Source: Phanerodontia chrysosporium
Lineage: Eukaryota; Basidiomycota; Agaricomycetes; Polyporales; Phanerochaetaceae
Assembly (NCBI GenBank): GCA_001910725.1
Contig: MJGA01000002.1
Coordinates: 1,054,001 to 1,118,000, forward strand
Direction of reading: 5' to 3'
Length of the DNA stretch: 64,000 nucleotides
Shown here piece after piece: positions 38,908 through 49,779 of the stretch (its first letter is position 1; each line of letters opens with the position of its first letter). Under the pieces are notes generated by a model. The model worked only from the letters and a program-made list of their open reading frames with translations. It searched no databases and was not told the origin of the DNA. The position numbers and the translations under genes were made by a program.

Positions 38908-39571
38908 TTAGACACCGTCGTAGCTTGCACCGCCAGCCTTATTGCAAGGTGTAAGCACGCTACTAGACTACGACCAGAACGAAGGACGCACCTTGCGGAG
39001 CTTGAGGACGATGGGCTCCTCCTTCAGATCGTCCTTCTCGCGAGCAGGCACCTCGACCGAGAACACTCGGAGAACAGACTTCACATCCGCAACGTGTACA
39101 GAGATCTGTGTAGCAGAAATGAGTGTGTGTCGCGACTTTGAGATCTCTGTCGCGTACCTTTGCTTTACGCATGATCTTGCATGACGGACCAATCCAGACG
39201 ACAAGGATAAACTTCTCGCGCTGCGATTCCTTATCATTGGAGTAGCGTATCCGTACGTAAGCGAACGACGCCTTGTCCTCCTGGAGGTGCTCCCGGAGCT
39301 CTTCGAGACCACCCGTTCCCGTGGACGTGACCTTCAGCTTATCGGAGCGATCGGACTGTACGTGGCGAGGCCAGACGTCGGTGGGAAATCACTAGGAAGG
39401 TCCAGAGTGTATCTCCTACCTCGTAGTCCAGCAGAAGCCAGTTAGTGTCCGTCTTGTCCGAACGGACGTCCTGGTAAGCTACATCACACCGCACCTGTGT
39501 CAGGACAACGGCATTTAGAACGCTTAGAACGGCGCACCTTGGTCGATGGCGGGGTCGGATACGTCGGCCAT
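38908..39571 (-). CDS. Coactosin-like ADF-homology protein
   Basis: A single ADF-H domain of about 145 residues. It starts MADVSDPAIDQAYQDVRSDK and continues NWLLLDYESDRSDKLKV, GGLEELREHLQEDKASFAYV, REKFILVVWIGPSCKIMRKA, DVKSVLRVFSVEVPA and ends KAGGASYDGV. The order and the WIGP block match coactosin rather than cofilin, which lacks the KIMRKAK/DVKSVL pattern. Coactosin binds F-actin and opposes capping. There are about four introns, the last just before AGGASYDGV. It is head-to-head with RRG9 (241 bp between ATGs) and 2.5 kb from AIP1. Confidence 0.9.
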
Positions 39572-39812
39572 AGAGAACGGGGGTGAGGTGTGTGGTCGTG
39601 AGAGGAGGAGGGTATGAGGACTCGCGTGCGCTGTCTGCGGTCTCTACGAAGCGGTTCCGGTAATGCCAGGTACAATCCTGGATACCACCTCTATTAAATG
39701 GGCGTCTATCCAGGGTAAGTCTTTCGTTATTCTCACGGTTACAATGTGTGCGAAGCGTCTGAATCTCGTTCATTTCGACTTTCTCAGCGCACGCTCATCT
39801 GCTCCTCACAAA

Positions 39813-40418
39813 ATGCTCTCTCTCAAGTCTCTGGCGTCCGCATCCTCTGCCTCGAGATCGGCCGCAAACTCCTTCATTGCTCTCTACTCTACTGTTTCTG
39901 GACTCGCGCGTCGAAACTGGGGTGTCAGCGGTCCCGCTCCAACTTCCTTGCTCGAGACCGAAGAGCCAGAGGATGAGGGACGAGCCAGAGACTTGACCGG
40001 GCTCAGCCGTGGCGCAAGGCTGCGGCGGCAGACCCCTGACATGCCCACACCTTATCAGTTCAAAGCGCACCGCGAGACTATCAAGAAGAACTTCCCCGAG
40101 GGCTGGTCACCTCCGCGGAAGCTCTCGAGAGAAGCCATGGACGGTCTTCGCTCTCTACATGCCTACGACCCAGAGATGTTCAGCACACCTGTGCTTGCGG
40201 AGAAGTTCAAGATCAGCCCTGAAGCTGTGCGTCGTATACTTCGCAGCAAGTGGACGCCAACACCAGAGCAGAGGCAGAGGATGATCATGCGAGAGAGGAA
40301 GGCACGGGAGGAGCGAATCATGGCTCAACGCGCCAAAGAGAGGATGGAGCAGATGCAACTAGAACGGAGAGCGAAAGGTGTTCTCAAAAACGCGAAGGAT
40401 GGACTGTCTCTTCGGTGA
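39813..40418 (+). CDS. RRG9: Mitochondrial RRG9/neugrin family protein
   Basis: A single exon encodes about 200 residues. The N-terminus (MLSLKSLASASSASRSAANS) is Ser/Arg/Ala-rich without acidic residues, fitting a mitochondrial presequence. The core LSREAMDGLRSLHAYDPEM, FSTPVLAEKFKISPEAVRRI and LRSKWTPTPEQRQRM is the Rrg9/neugrin helix-turn-helix-like domain. The rest is a long charged helix (MIMRERKAREERIMAQR). Rrg9 is needed for respiratory growth and mitochondrial DNA maintenance in yeast; vertebrate neugrin acts on mitochondrial 16S rRNA. This is one of very few intronless genes in the window. Confidence 0.9.
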   Translation: MLSLKSLASASSASRSAANSFIALYSTVSGLARRNWGVSGPAPTSLLETEEPEDEGRARDLTGLSRGARLRRQTPDMPTPYQFKAHRETIKKNFPEGWSPPRKLSREAMDGLRSLHAYDPEMFSTPVLAEKFKISPEAVRRILRSKWTPTPEQRQRMIMRERKAREERIMAQRAKERMEQMQLERRAKGVLKNAKDGLSLR

Positions 40419-40737
40419 CTTCCGCCACACGAGACTGAGGCCCTAACGAGGTTGCCTTCCCCAGAAAATCACGCCCATGGTGTGTTCCTCTAATCACAGC
40501 TTACATGACGTTAGTGATTGACGGTTTACCTTAGATATCATGCCTCTCCTCTCGCTTTACTCTCAGACTTCGACCCTGCATGTTATTGCCACAATCGTAA
40601 AGGAATAGAACACATTGTGGTACACAATAGATAGACATATATACGCTGACACCGATAAACCTTGCAGTCCTGTCCGATATCTACGTCTATAGCAGTAATG
40701 ACACAAATCCTGGGCCTTCCAATCACACACCCCAACG
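40419..40737. other. Convergent intergenic region
   Basis: This holds the 3' UTRs of RRG9 (+) and the P450 (-). No other feature is seen. Confidence 0.4.
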
Positions 40738-42672
40738 CTATTGCTTTGCAAGTCGTACGAGACATGATCCTGAGGGAGGTTTGCAAGTAAGATGGTCGTT
40801 CCAATTCGGCCGGGGAACATTGCCGAGCGGGTGTTCATCTTGATCAACCAAATCGAAGTCGTAATGAAGTAAGAACATGCTAAGTACAAGCTTGATTTGC
40901 AACTTGGCAATCCTTTGTCCCAGGCAGACTGTGCGTCCTTTTGGTAGTAGAAAGTGGGTCAAGAATGTATCGATGGACGGACAAGCGACGAAGGATTACT
41001 CACCTCCGCCCCAGCCGACGTATCCGATGTTCGACTTGCTCTCTGGCCGGGAAGGATCAAAACGCCATGGGTCGGGGTATAGCCGCGGGTCGAGATGGAT
41101 GTCGCTGAAAGGGTAGACGACGTAGGCACCAGAGGGGATGCGCGTACCGGCGATGTACGTGTCCGGCCCCACATTCCGGCGCATCGCAGTGTGCGGTTGC
41201 GCTATACGAAGTGTTTCACGTATGACCGCGTCCGTCGCCGGCATGCATTGCTCGAAGGCCTCCAAGGGAACCGTCGCCAGAAGTTCCGCAGGATCGTTCG
41301 CACAATGGGCAGTGGTCGCCGCGTACAACGACAGCAGCGCGTGGATCTCTTCCCGCACCTTGCGACGCCACTCGGGGTGCCCAGCGAGGAATGTCACGAT
41401 CCACGAGGCTGTGATTACGGTATTATACGTCTGACAGCTTTCCTGGGGCACCGTGAGCAACGTACCTGTCGTACCCGTCGAACGTGCCCCAGCAACGAGG
41501 AGACCCATGATAAACTGTGAGAACCGTATCAGCAAGAGCAGCGTAGATTGAGCAGCGCGAACAGCCTCGACTTACGCCTACGATAACCATCTTCTCGTCC
41601 CCGTGGTCGAGCAGTATCTGCAGCGTGTCGTCTCTTGACACACCACTCGCAACCCTGGCTCTAATGGCTCCGTCAACTATGTCGTAAACTTGCTTCGAGG
41701 CCCGAAGCTTCGCGAGCATGCTCGGGCTCGGCAGCCATGGCAGCAACACGCTGAGCGGTGTGGTCGAACGGTCCAGCGTGTCATAGAGACTAAGAAGTCG
41801 TGCCACTGTGGCCCATCGTCCGCAAGCTCATGGCTCCCGAGACACCGCACGGTCGTCTGGAATAACAGCTGGCATACCAGGTGTCAGAGGCAACGGGCCG
41901 CCAATGGAAGCATGCGCCACTTACCGCCGGTATACGTGTGAACGGGTCAATCAAGCTCTCTGTGCTTCCCCAGGAACAGAACCCTTGGCGAATGTCCTGT
42001 ACGATGAACGGTACAACTGCTCGGGGTCAGTGCCTGCAGTGCCGCTGCCGTGACAGATGGGGCGGTACACTTACGTCGCTGAAGATGGTCGCCACCCTGA
42101 GCAGCAGCGAGGCGTCTGTGAATGAGGTTAATTCTGCGCGTCTGCAGGTCAGAGGTCACCCCGGGGAGCATGGGGATCTGTCGTTCGGGAAAATAGGAAG
42201 CGAATATGTTAGTCAAATTCGGGCGGATCCGATCGGCTCGACTCACGGCGCCAGAAAGAACCTTGAAGCCTTCGTGAATATCGAGGCCTCTGCACGCAAA
42301 GAAGTCCGCGCGTGCATGCTCTTGTGATACGACCACGACGGTGTGCTGCCATAGACAAATATCAGTCGATCTTGGCGGTGTATGATAATGCGATGTGCAA
42401 CCCACCTGGAGCAATTTGAAGCGAAAGGCGGGGTGACGTGTCAGCTCGAAACCGCGCCGAAGGAAGTCGTGCCGAGAGGTGAAGAACGGCCAGACAGTCT
42501 CCCAGATGCTGAGAGGGAGAAAAGGCGGACCTTCGTCTTGATCTTTACGAGCGCTGACCCAGCTAAATAACAAAGCAAGCAGGACTATGCTTGGTAGCGC
42601 AATCGCGAGCTTCAGGGCGGCATCGCGGGTTTCGAAGTGTTGGACTATAGTTAGAAGGCCGAGAGGATACAT
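40738..42672 (-). CDS. Membrane-anchored cytochrome P450
   Basis: A class II microsomal P450 that needs a separate reductase. The start MYPLGLLTIVQHF is followed by an anchor helix (LKLAIALPSIVLLALLFSWV) and a Pro hinge (EGPPFLPLS). Later blocks are FIMGLLVAGARSTGTT (I helix), ATDAVIRETLRIAQP (K helix ExxR), DPWRFDPSRPES, and the heme loop GWGGG joined to RTVCLGQRIAKLQ. The I-helix Thr pair is present. The heme-loop Cys is present, though the usual Phe before it is Trp. The sequence resembles the CYP51-like secondary P450s common in wood-decay fungi; substrate unknown. At about 41806 the frame moves by one base inside ADDGPQ/VARLLSLYDTLD (see finding). It has about eight introns. Confidence 0.85.
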
Positions 42673-43572
42673 GGTGCGCGGGGAGGGGTCATTCGAAAGT
42701 GAGCTGATACTTATAGCCGTCCTGACGACGGGTGCCATGTGTGGAGTGAATCCTTGTTGAGAGTAACACTCGCCCACCTGATGGGAGTGTTCTGTCCGAC
42801 ACCCTCACCTTGGAAAATCGCACCAGAGATACCGGTCTGCTTTAGGAGCGATCGCTGTCGTGACCCACTGTCCATTCTGTGTAGACCAATTTCCATTCGC
42901 ATGGCGTGCCCGCGGAGATCTGGCCAAGAACTTAACAGGGCCTGTCCTCATGGGTCTATAGGAACTTTCCGTACTTCACGGCACCGCACGGCCGCATCTG
43001 AGAACTGGGTTTCTAGCTGAAGCTGTCAGCAATTTCACTGCGCTTGGTCCAGCAGACCAGAGTCTGTGATGCATGCTCGACACTGTCAACATGGTGGACC
43101 CACCTTGTGTTGCGAGCTCCAGGACGCTGGCGGCGCGCAGCGGGGTCGTAACTGCGTTCGTGCAGCAGCTCTACATACGCTCGGTATTCTCGGCGAATAC
43201 CCGCGTAGATTTGTGCAATTGTTTCTGATTAGTGGCGCGGACGTTCTTGAGGAAAACGAAGTGGGAACGACGCGTCGGGCTCCACTGCACGGATACGGAC
43301 TATGACATTCCTCTAATGGTATGTCGGACACGAGCATCATAGTAAGTTGCGATGTCGCATTGACCTGGTGAGCAGAGTTCCACTGTATCTCTCTGGATCT
43401 CTATCTTCCTTCAGCGAGAAGACTTGCATTGGAATTCTGTACAGTAGGAGACGGGGGCCTCCTATTGCATTCTCATCGTTATGTGTTCGCGCACGTACCA
43501 AAGACTCGAACGTACCAGCTTGAAGATGACAGGACCGAGTCCGCTCCACACAGTTACACGATCCATCCGGTC
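42673..43572. other. Intergenic 0.9 kb
   Basis: This lies between the P450 start (-) and the 3' end of the PAQR gene (-). Open frames are present but none has recognisable protein features or splice structure. Confidence 0.4.
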
Positions 43573-45133
43573 CTACGTTTGAGCAGCGCAGAGCGGGTCC
43601 ATGCTATGCCAATAGTTGAACGCCGTAAGCACGCACCGGCGGTGCGCAAGAGCAGCCAGCAGGACGTGAACGTGGAAAATCTGATGAGACGCGAAAAAGT
43701 AGTCGAACCGTCCGGGTGCAAAACGCTCCGGTATCCTGTTTGCGCTACAATGTGGAGTACATTCCTCAGTCTATAAACAGGTCGAACCCCGAAACGTCAA
43801 CTCACTATAGGAGAGCGCCGCTTATGTAGAGCCCAGCGGAAGTCAAGAGCCAACCAAAGCCCATTTCATAGCATAACTTTGTGAACCCGTGCGTGATCAG
43901 GCCCTGGGTCACTGGCACAACTCCACATAGGCCGAGGCCTATGAAGACCTTAGTGCGTGCGCCCCGGTGGGTCGGTTTACGGTACTCTGGATTCAGCACA
44001 ATGTACGCAGCAACTATGCGGATGCCACGTTCAGCGCGAACGTAGGTTTAACTTGGCGAGATGCATGGAACTCACTGATTCCAGCGCCTGATATCAGAGT
44101 GAGATACAGGACTTGGAAATGCCTTTTGCAGTAAAACCCATAGTAGATGCAGGGGAAGAACGAGCCAACGGTGAGGACTATCCAAACGCGAGCAGGTCAG
44201 CTGTAGTGCTCTGGTAGAGAGCGCAGAAGTATGCGGAGCCGTGTGCACAACTCGGGTGCGACGAGCTCCGAGACGAATCGCCGATCGCTCGTACACTGAT
44301 GATCGCGGAAATACTCACTCACAATACCAGCATAGTCAAGTGCATTGCACCGTTCAGCGACCTGAAGACTCCCGGAATTAACGATCAGAACGCGGAATGC
44401 AAGTGCAGGGTACGCACGCCTCTGGAATGGACACCAAACGTATGGTAGGAGGCGCTGCAGAAAAGACAGAGGATCGCGGATGCGAGAAAAATTGCAAATA
44501 CAACGGCGTCGGACCAGGTTGTCGTGTCGTACTGCGAATGGTACGACTGGTAATGAGTAAGGAGGAGCCAGCAGAAAAGCAGCCCGCCAAAGAGGTGGCT
44601 GTGAATGTTCACTAAACGTGTGTGAGAACGTCAGGTATGACAACAAGGCAAGACATATAGAGCTACCTGTCTCGTTATGGAGATCTGGAGGCAGAGGAGC
44701 TTAGCGTCATGCCCATGAAGCGCAAATACAGCAAAGCGGGACCGTGCGGGGCACGCAAGGCGGAGACACGCACATCCAAAAACGGAGGCAGCACAGCCTC
44801 GGAAGTTGTTCTGTATTCTGACAGAACATGCTGGTTAGCAATAGAACGAAGGTGCTCGGCTCGACCGGTCACAAGCTCTGCCAACCCAAGCAAGGCGACC
44901 CACCTGCGATAGCCCGTGAGAATGTACTCGTTGTCCTTTTGCCAGGCTGGTATCTCGTGCCATGTAAGTGTTAGACCAGTTATCTTAGAAGGATCACGTT
45001 CTGGAGGAGCGTCGGACTTGTCACTCGGGTCGGCATGGATATGGCTCTGAAAGTCTTCAAGGACGTGGAGAATCTTGCTTGAGACATCCTCCTCAACACT
45101 CGAGGGCTTCCGTTGTCTCATTTGCTCTGTCAT
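43573..45133 (-). CDS. PAQR / adiponectin-receptor-like membrane protein (IZH family)
   Basis: A seven-span membrane protein of the PAQR/hemolysin III superfamily, with a predicted zinc-dependent hydrolase core; fungal members (Izh) affect zinc and sterol-related signalling. It starts MTEQMRQRKPSSVEEDVSSK with an acidic cytosolic head. The conserved entry is WHEIPAWQKDNEYILTGYRR, then ASVFGYLHNETVNIHSHLFG. The metal-site blocks follow: SASYHTFGVHSRG, ILTVGSFFPCIYYGFYC, and near the C-terminus FDYFFASHQIFHVHVLLAAL. The His residues of the S-x3-H and H-x3-H motifs are present. The end is HSMDPLCAAQT. Introns were spliced by eye, including one of about 100 nt inside GYLHNET. Confidence 0.88.
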
Positions 45134-45717
45134 TGTAGGGCTTGACCTTGCTTGACTCGAGGGAGGGGAAGATGACTAGACTCTCGACGTCCGCTCGCGC
45201 TTGGAATCCGTTGGGGCGCCGTGGACGCGCAGCACGCACGACTTTGATCTTGCTTGCCTAATCCAGCGCGTTGAACCCGGCTTGTCACGAACCGTGACGC
45301 GCTCCCGATAAGGGAAACTAAGTTCGGATCCACGTACAACGTACGCACAGCATAGAAGCTGCGCGACGGTTCCCATGTTAACCAGAACACGATAGCGAGG
45401 TATGTCATGTCTCTCTGAGACATCATGTGTTACTTGGAAGAGAGCGCAGGCTCGTCGAACACTGTGATTGCATAGGGTAATCTTTGAGCTTGAAATCCGA
45501 TCCACATAAAACGAGGGCAATGAAATACAACGCGGACTTTAGTGAAACAAAATGGAGCATGTGTAGGGTAGGCGGAGATATGGGTCCGTATCCGGGCGAT
45601 GCTCGATGATGGAAGACTCGGGACACAAAGCTATGGGATGTGACGGTTTCATGAAATCAAGCAGAACGAGGCAGGGGATAGCGCTGTAGTGCGTACGATA
45701 ACTGTAACTGTACAATG
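45134..45717. other. Intergenic between PAQR and KEN-box genes
   Basis: This holds the PAQR promoter side and the 3' UTR of the upstream minus-strand gene. Nothing else is recognised. Confidence 0.4.
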
Positions 45718-46614
45718 CTACAAATCCTCGAATGGATTGAACGAGAAGTTGATTGCAGGGAGGCGAGACACGCTTGATTCCCTCCATGACGCGAAACGAC
45801 GCGAAGCAGGAGATGGTGACTCGAAAGTGAATGCAGCGTAGATGCGTTTCCGCTCGGGAGTGCTAAACTGAGAGGAGGCGTTGTTGTCTTTTGGCAACGT
45901 CTTGGAGTCCTGGGCGGTAGTCTCGACCTCGGGATTCTTCGCGTTCACATCGACAGCGAACTGAGACATCTCGAAGCTAAGCGTGGGATGAATAGAGGTA
46001 GAGCATAGAACGTACCTCAGGAGACTCGCGTACTTCAGACCGAGGGGGATGTCGGATGGGGAGCTCGTATCGTACGCACGAGTAAGATCGGCGAGAGGGA
46101 GAACGGTGAACTCATAGCACTTTGCGTCGATTTCTGCTTGTGTGAGCTGATTGTCGTTGAGACGGCAGGGCTCAGCCCCTTTGTCTTCAGCTTCTTCTTC
46201 AGCTTCCTCAACTCTTGGCAGGCCTGTGGCCTTGCGCACACGAGCGGCCCTCGACACCTTCTTGACACTACCCGTCCGCTTCTCCTTCTCCTTCTTCTCC
46301 TTCCGCTCATTCGTCGGTGCAGCCGTAAGCCTCCGCTTCTTCGGGGATCCACTCTCCGCAAGGGGCTTCACGGGTACAGGCACGGGCTTGCTCGCGAGGG
46401 CGTTGGTCTTGCGCTTCTTGCCCGATTGCACGCCTGACGAGGGGCGCAGGCCGGTGAGGGGATCGAGGTTCTCCTTGTCGTGCGCCGATGACACCGTAAC
46501 GCGCGTGTTGGCGCTGCGAGTACCAAATGGCAGGGGCTTGGCTGTCGCCGCCACGGGCACCGGGTCATCCTTGTAGACGATAAAGCTAGCGACTCGTCGA
46601 GGCTGCGTGGGCAT
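45718..46614 (-). CDS. Unknown basic/disordered protein with a KEN box
   Basis: I do not recognise this gene. It encodes about 280 residues. Near the N-terminus, after a Ser/Thr/Pro stretch, is SSAHDKENLDPLTGL with a KEN box (codons 46468-46476), the signal used by APC/C-Cdh1 substrates. Next is a nuclear-localisation-like region (KKRKTNALAS, SPKKRRLTAAP, ERKEKKEKEKRT). An acidic patch (EEAEEEAEDKGAE) and a helical block (TQAEIDAKCYEFTVLPLADL) follow. The tail is aromatic/acidic (INFSFNPFEDL). A 45-50 nt intron probably removes the codons after YASLLR and joins to MSQFAVDV. A securin-like or other cell-cycle protein is possible but unproven. Confidence 0.6.
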   Translation of the reverse strand: MPTQPRRVASFIVYKDDPVPVAATAKPLPFGTRSANTRVTVSSAHDKENLDPLTGLRPSSGVQSGKKRKTNALASKPVPVPVKPLAESGSPKKRRLTAAPTNERKEKKEKEKRTGSVKKVSRAARVRKATGLPRVEEAEEEAEDKGAEPCRLNDNQLTQAEIDAKCYEFTVLPLADLTRAYDTSSPSDIPLGLKYASLLRYVLCSTSIHPTLSFEMSQFAVDVNAKNPEVETTAQDSKTLPKDNNASSQFSTPERKRIYAAFTFESPSPASRRFASWRESSVSRLPAINFSFNPFEDL

Positions 46615-47325
46615 TGCAGACGTGTGCGATAGGTGTCGCTAGATGTCGGTGTGGGGGGCAAGATGGTGCACCGGCGCAGATGGAGGACAAGTAGGGGTAT
46701 CGGCCGGTGGAATCTTGCAACTCGACCAGGAGGCAAACGAACAAGGCGAGTCCGGACAGCCTGCACTAAATGAACTCCGTGACAGGGTTCGAACCGTGAC
46801 ACCGACGCCCCGCGGCCGTCACGCGTACGTGACTAGTTGAATCACGTGCCCGCGCCGTAGAGTGGTGGGAAGCCCTGCCAGGTTACTCGGGTGACTCTGG
46901 AGTCTCAATCTGTGCCGTGGATTTACCTTGAGTACTTGAATTTGACTGCTCCTCACCACGTTTCGCTGCTAGCGCAGATGGCTGCGCGTCTGTTTCAGTG
47001 CGAGCTAGTTTAGGAACACGAGACCTGCTAGACTCCGCTTCTACAATATTTATAGTGTACGGGCCGACACTCTAATCTACCGCTATCTCTCTTCTGACTG
47101 ACCCGGTTTCCTGTCAGAATATCAACACACGCCGAGGATGAGCGGCATCCGGTAGAAACGACGGCTGTTACCAAATCTGACCGTCGGTGTGAGAAGTTGA
47201 ATCTCCGCCCGGCTTACGCGCCCATGCACGACGCCACCTTTGGTGCGAACGTCCATCACCAGCACAGCTGCTCTCTTCCGCCGTCTCCCCTCTCGCTTCT
47301 CTCTAGCCCTCTAACCTCGGCGACC
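46615..47325. other. Divergent intergenic region
   Basis: Promoters of the KEN-box gene (-) and the ALY/REF gene (+) lie here. At 46785-46795 there is a tRNA B-box-like string, flanked by two CCGTGACA copies, but no tRNA fold forms. An AT-rich patch (about 47045-47060) may carry a core promoter. Confidence 0.4.
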
Positions 47326-48400
47326 ATGGCAACAGCCCGCGTGGATAGGTCCAAGAAGCCCTACAGCGTGCGCCTCGTTCGCTCGCCGCTCTTCCAGCGT
47401 CCCCGCAAGCTCACATCCTGCAATAGCGACCCCCGAACCGACCTCGGAGGTCAGATGGCGATTGGCTGCACGACAAGGCACCAGGTGCTGCACAAGCTCG
47501 TCAGAACGCCCCGACAGCCCCAAGCACGGGCACTGTCGCCCCGAATACGAAGCTCCTAGTCTCCAACTTACACTATGAGGTGACACCCAAGGACCTCACT
47601 GTGAGCCCGCATCGCTTCTCGTCTAAGGCTTCTCACGCTAACTTCCACCCTCTTTTCTCGGCTTGTAGCAAGTCTTTGGCATCATGGGCACACTCGTTCG
47701 TGAGCCATTAATTAGGGTACGATACTCCGAATGCACCGCGTCCACCTGAGAGAGACCGATTGCCGACGCGCCTCCCTTTCGCTGTATAATTCTCACACTG
47801 CACGCATCAAAGTACGACCGCAGCGGCCGCTCGACTGGTGTCGCCATCATCTCGTACGAAACTGCCGCGGAAGCGAAGCAGGCACTGGCTCACTACAACG
47901 GCAAACTCTGCAAGGGTGCGTACCCTACACGTTGCTTCAATGCTGCTGGTATTTCCGCATGTCAACTCGAGGCTGACGTGCACGCAATTCTTCAGGTCAG
48001 CCAATGACGATCGAGTTTGACTCTGGCCCTCCGCCACGAGCTCGCCGCGCCAGTGCCCCCTCGTTGATCAACCGCATTCAGAAACCGAACTTGCTTGACC
48101 GTCTCGGTGGCGATGACTCTCAAGCTCAAAATTCTCGCGCTTCGTACGTTCTTACCCTCAGTTTCGGCAAAGCGTCTGCTTATGAATGTCTCATGTAGAA
48201 CAAATGGCACCGGCCCTATCCGCACAAAAGCGCGTGGCGAACGCAAGCCCGCCCCCCGTGAGAAGAAGGCAAAGCAACAGCCGAAGTCTGCAGAGGAGCT
48301 CGACATGGAGCTCGATGCCTTCATGAAGGACGACACGGCCCCTTCGGCGGCCTCCAATGGAGCTGCTGTTGCGACGACCGAGGACGTCGAGATGAAGTAA
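47326..48400 (+). CDS. ALY/REF-type mRNA export adaptor (Yra1/Mlo3 family)
   Basis: ALY/REF proteins join TREX-bound mRNPs to the export receptor. The first exon encodes MATARVDRSKKPYS. A later exon gives DWLHDKAPGAAQARQNAP, then the RRM: TKLLVSNLHYEVTPKDLT, QVFGIMGTLVREPLIR, YDRSGRSTGVAIISYET and ALAHYNGKLCKGQPMTIEF. RNP2 is LLVSNL; RNP1 is the STGVAIISY block. The tail is RA-rich (PPPRARRASAPSLINRIQ) and ends in a basic/acidic motif (EELDMELDAFMKDD) typical of the UAP56-binding C-terminal box of the family. About six introns occur. The extent of the second exon near 47450 is uncertain. Confidence 0.88.
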
Positions 48401-48725
48401 TCTGGGGCGAAGGCGATTTGCACGTATGGTGCAATATGGACTCAAATCAGATCTTGCATGGCGACTCGACTTGTATTCTCGCTCCTCCGGCCAGTTACGC
48501 TGTTGACTGCTCTTATGATATTCCTGTCTAGTGACTTCAATCGATGAGTATTTCGGACCCTCCTAAGGATCTACCGAGACCACAACTTGCCACGCCATGT
48601 GATTTGTGACTCTCGATACGCCATGCGAGACAGTACGTTCCGCCTCATGTCCCCAGCGAATTCTTCTTATTGTAATTGTACAGTGTTATTTCCATGCATA
48701 CTGAGTCAACTGGATTCCGCCGACC
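48401..48725. other. Convergent intergenic region
   Basis: This lies between the ALY/REF gene (+) and the first MSTGPG gene (-). No features are seen beyond likely 3' UTRs. Confidence 0.4.
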
Positions 48726-49451
48726 TCAAGATCGCCCTTCCTCGGGGCCATGGTTGGGGTCCTTCGGGCGAGACCTGTAGCTCTCGGCATAGTATCCAGC
48801 CTGGAAAGTTCATATTCAATGGTACCGGGCCTACTGCAACAATGCGCGTACCTTCGTGTAATGCGAGCCATCATCGTTCCTCCTCTGCGGCGCCGGCTCC
48901 TGGACGTTCTTGGGATCCTTGGGGACCTTGCCATCGGGGTTCGTACCGCGACCCTGCACACGTCTCTCAGCGATACGTTACGTCACGCAGCGCGTACATA
49001 CGCACCGCGACCGCACTCATGATGCTGCCCGTGAGGTCCTCACTACCGCGGTTGTCGTCGTTGCCTGGGAGCGGCACCTGCGGCTTGCCGGCGTTGCTTT
49101 CCTCGACGCTGCCGTCGCCCGTGCCTACGAGGCGCGGGCCGGAGTGCAGGAGATCCTGTCGCTGCTGGCCGTGACGCGCGATCCCTGCGGGCGTGTCGCG
49201 CATATACGCAGTCAGCTACCGTTGTATGACATGCAGATGCGCGGGCACGCACAGGTCTGGTCGTCCTTGCGGTGCGCGGCAAAGCGCGAGTAGTAGAATG
49301 TGCCGAGGACACCGGCGAAAAAAGCGGTGCCTAGCACCATGGTCTGTACGACGCCAATGAGCTCCCCCTGGCTCCTGCCTTCAGTTACGACGAGACATAC
49401 CACCATGGACCCGCCTGTCTTGGGCGTCGCGACACCTGGACCTGTGGACAT
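48726..49451 (-). CDS. MSTGPG family member B: small single-helix membrane protein
   Basis: I do not recognise this family. Five exons give about 145 residues. The N-terminus MSTGPGVATPKTGGSMV is followed by one membrane helix (MVLGTAFFAGVLGTFYY), a basic turn (SRFAAHRKDDQTW), the block IARHGQQ, a Gly/Asp-rich loop (PLPGNDDNRGSED), SIMSAVAGRGTNPDGKVP, and a charged end (KDPNHGPEEGRS). All four introns are GT-AG and fall where they do in member A. Compared with A it lacks the last 40-45 residues. The short N-terminal tail and basic flank suggest an N-out/C-in or mitochondrial orientation, but that is inference. Confidence 0.7.
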
Positions 49452-49779
49452 TGCGAGCTCGTATTACTACTGCCGACTGGGGTGGACGATGTACGAAGAA
49501 GAGATGGTTGGAATCACTTCCGTCATGGTCGTTGTCGGCCGTGACTATATGTGTGGTGCGTGCACTTGATGACAGCCCTTCTCTTTGCATTCGATCGCGC
49601 CCGTGGCCACCAAGCAGCATCCGCGCTCCTGGCCGCTTTTGATCAAATTGTTAGCACCCGCATTCACAACTGAGTGAATCGTCAATGTCCACATCCTTAT
49701 TATATATCCAAATAATTGATAATTGGTACAATTGGGCCGCTCATGCGTGAGGTTATACGAAGACGATTGAGCAGGATAG

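Noticed and set aside
27509..42672. Secondary metabolite cluster around the two P450s
   Set aside because: No backbone synthase (terpene cyclase, PKS, NRPS) is present, and housekeeping genes lie between the P450s.
46730..46850. Possible tRNA gene
   Set aside because: Only a B-box-like loop fits; T-stem pairing fails at three of five positions on the minus strand and worse on the plus strand, and no matching acceptor stem is present.
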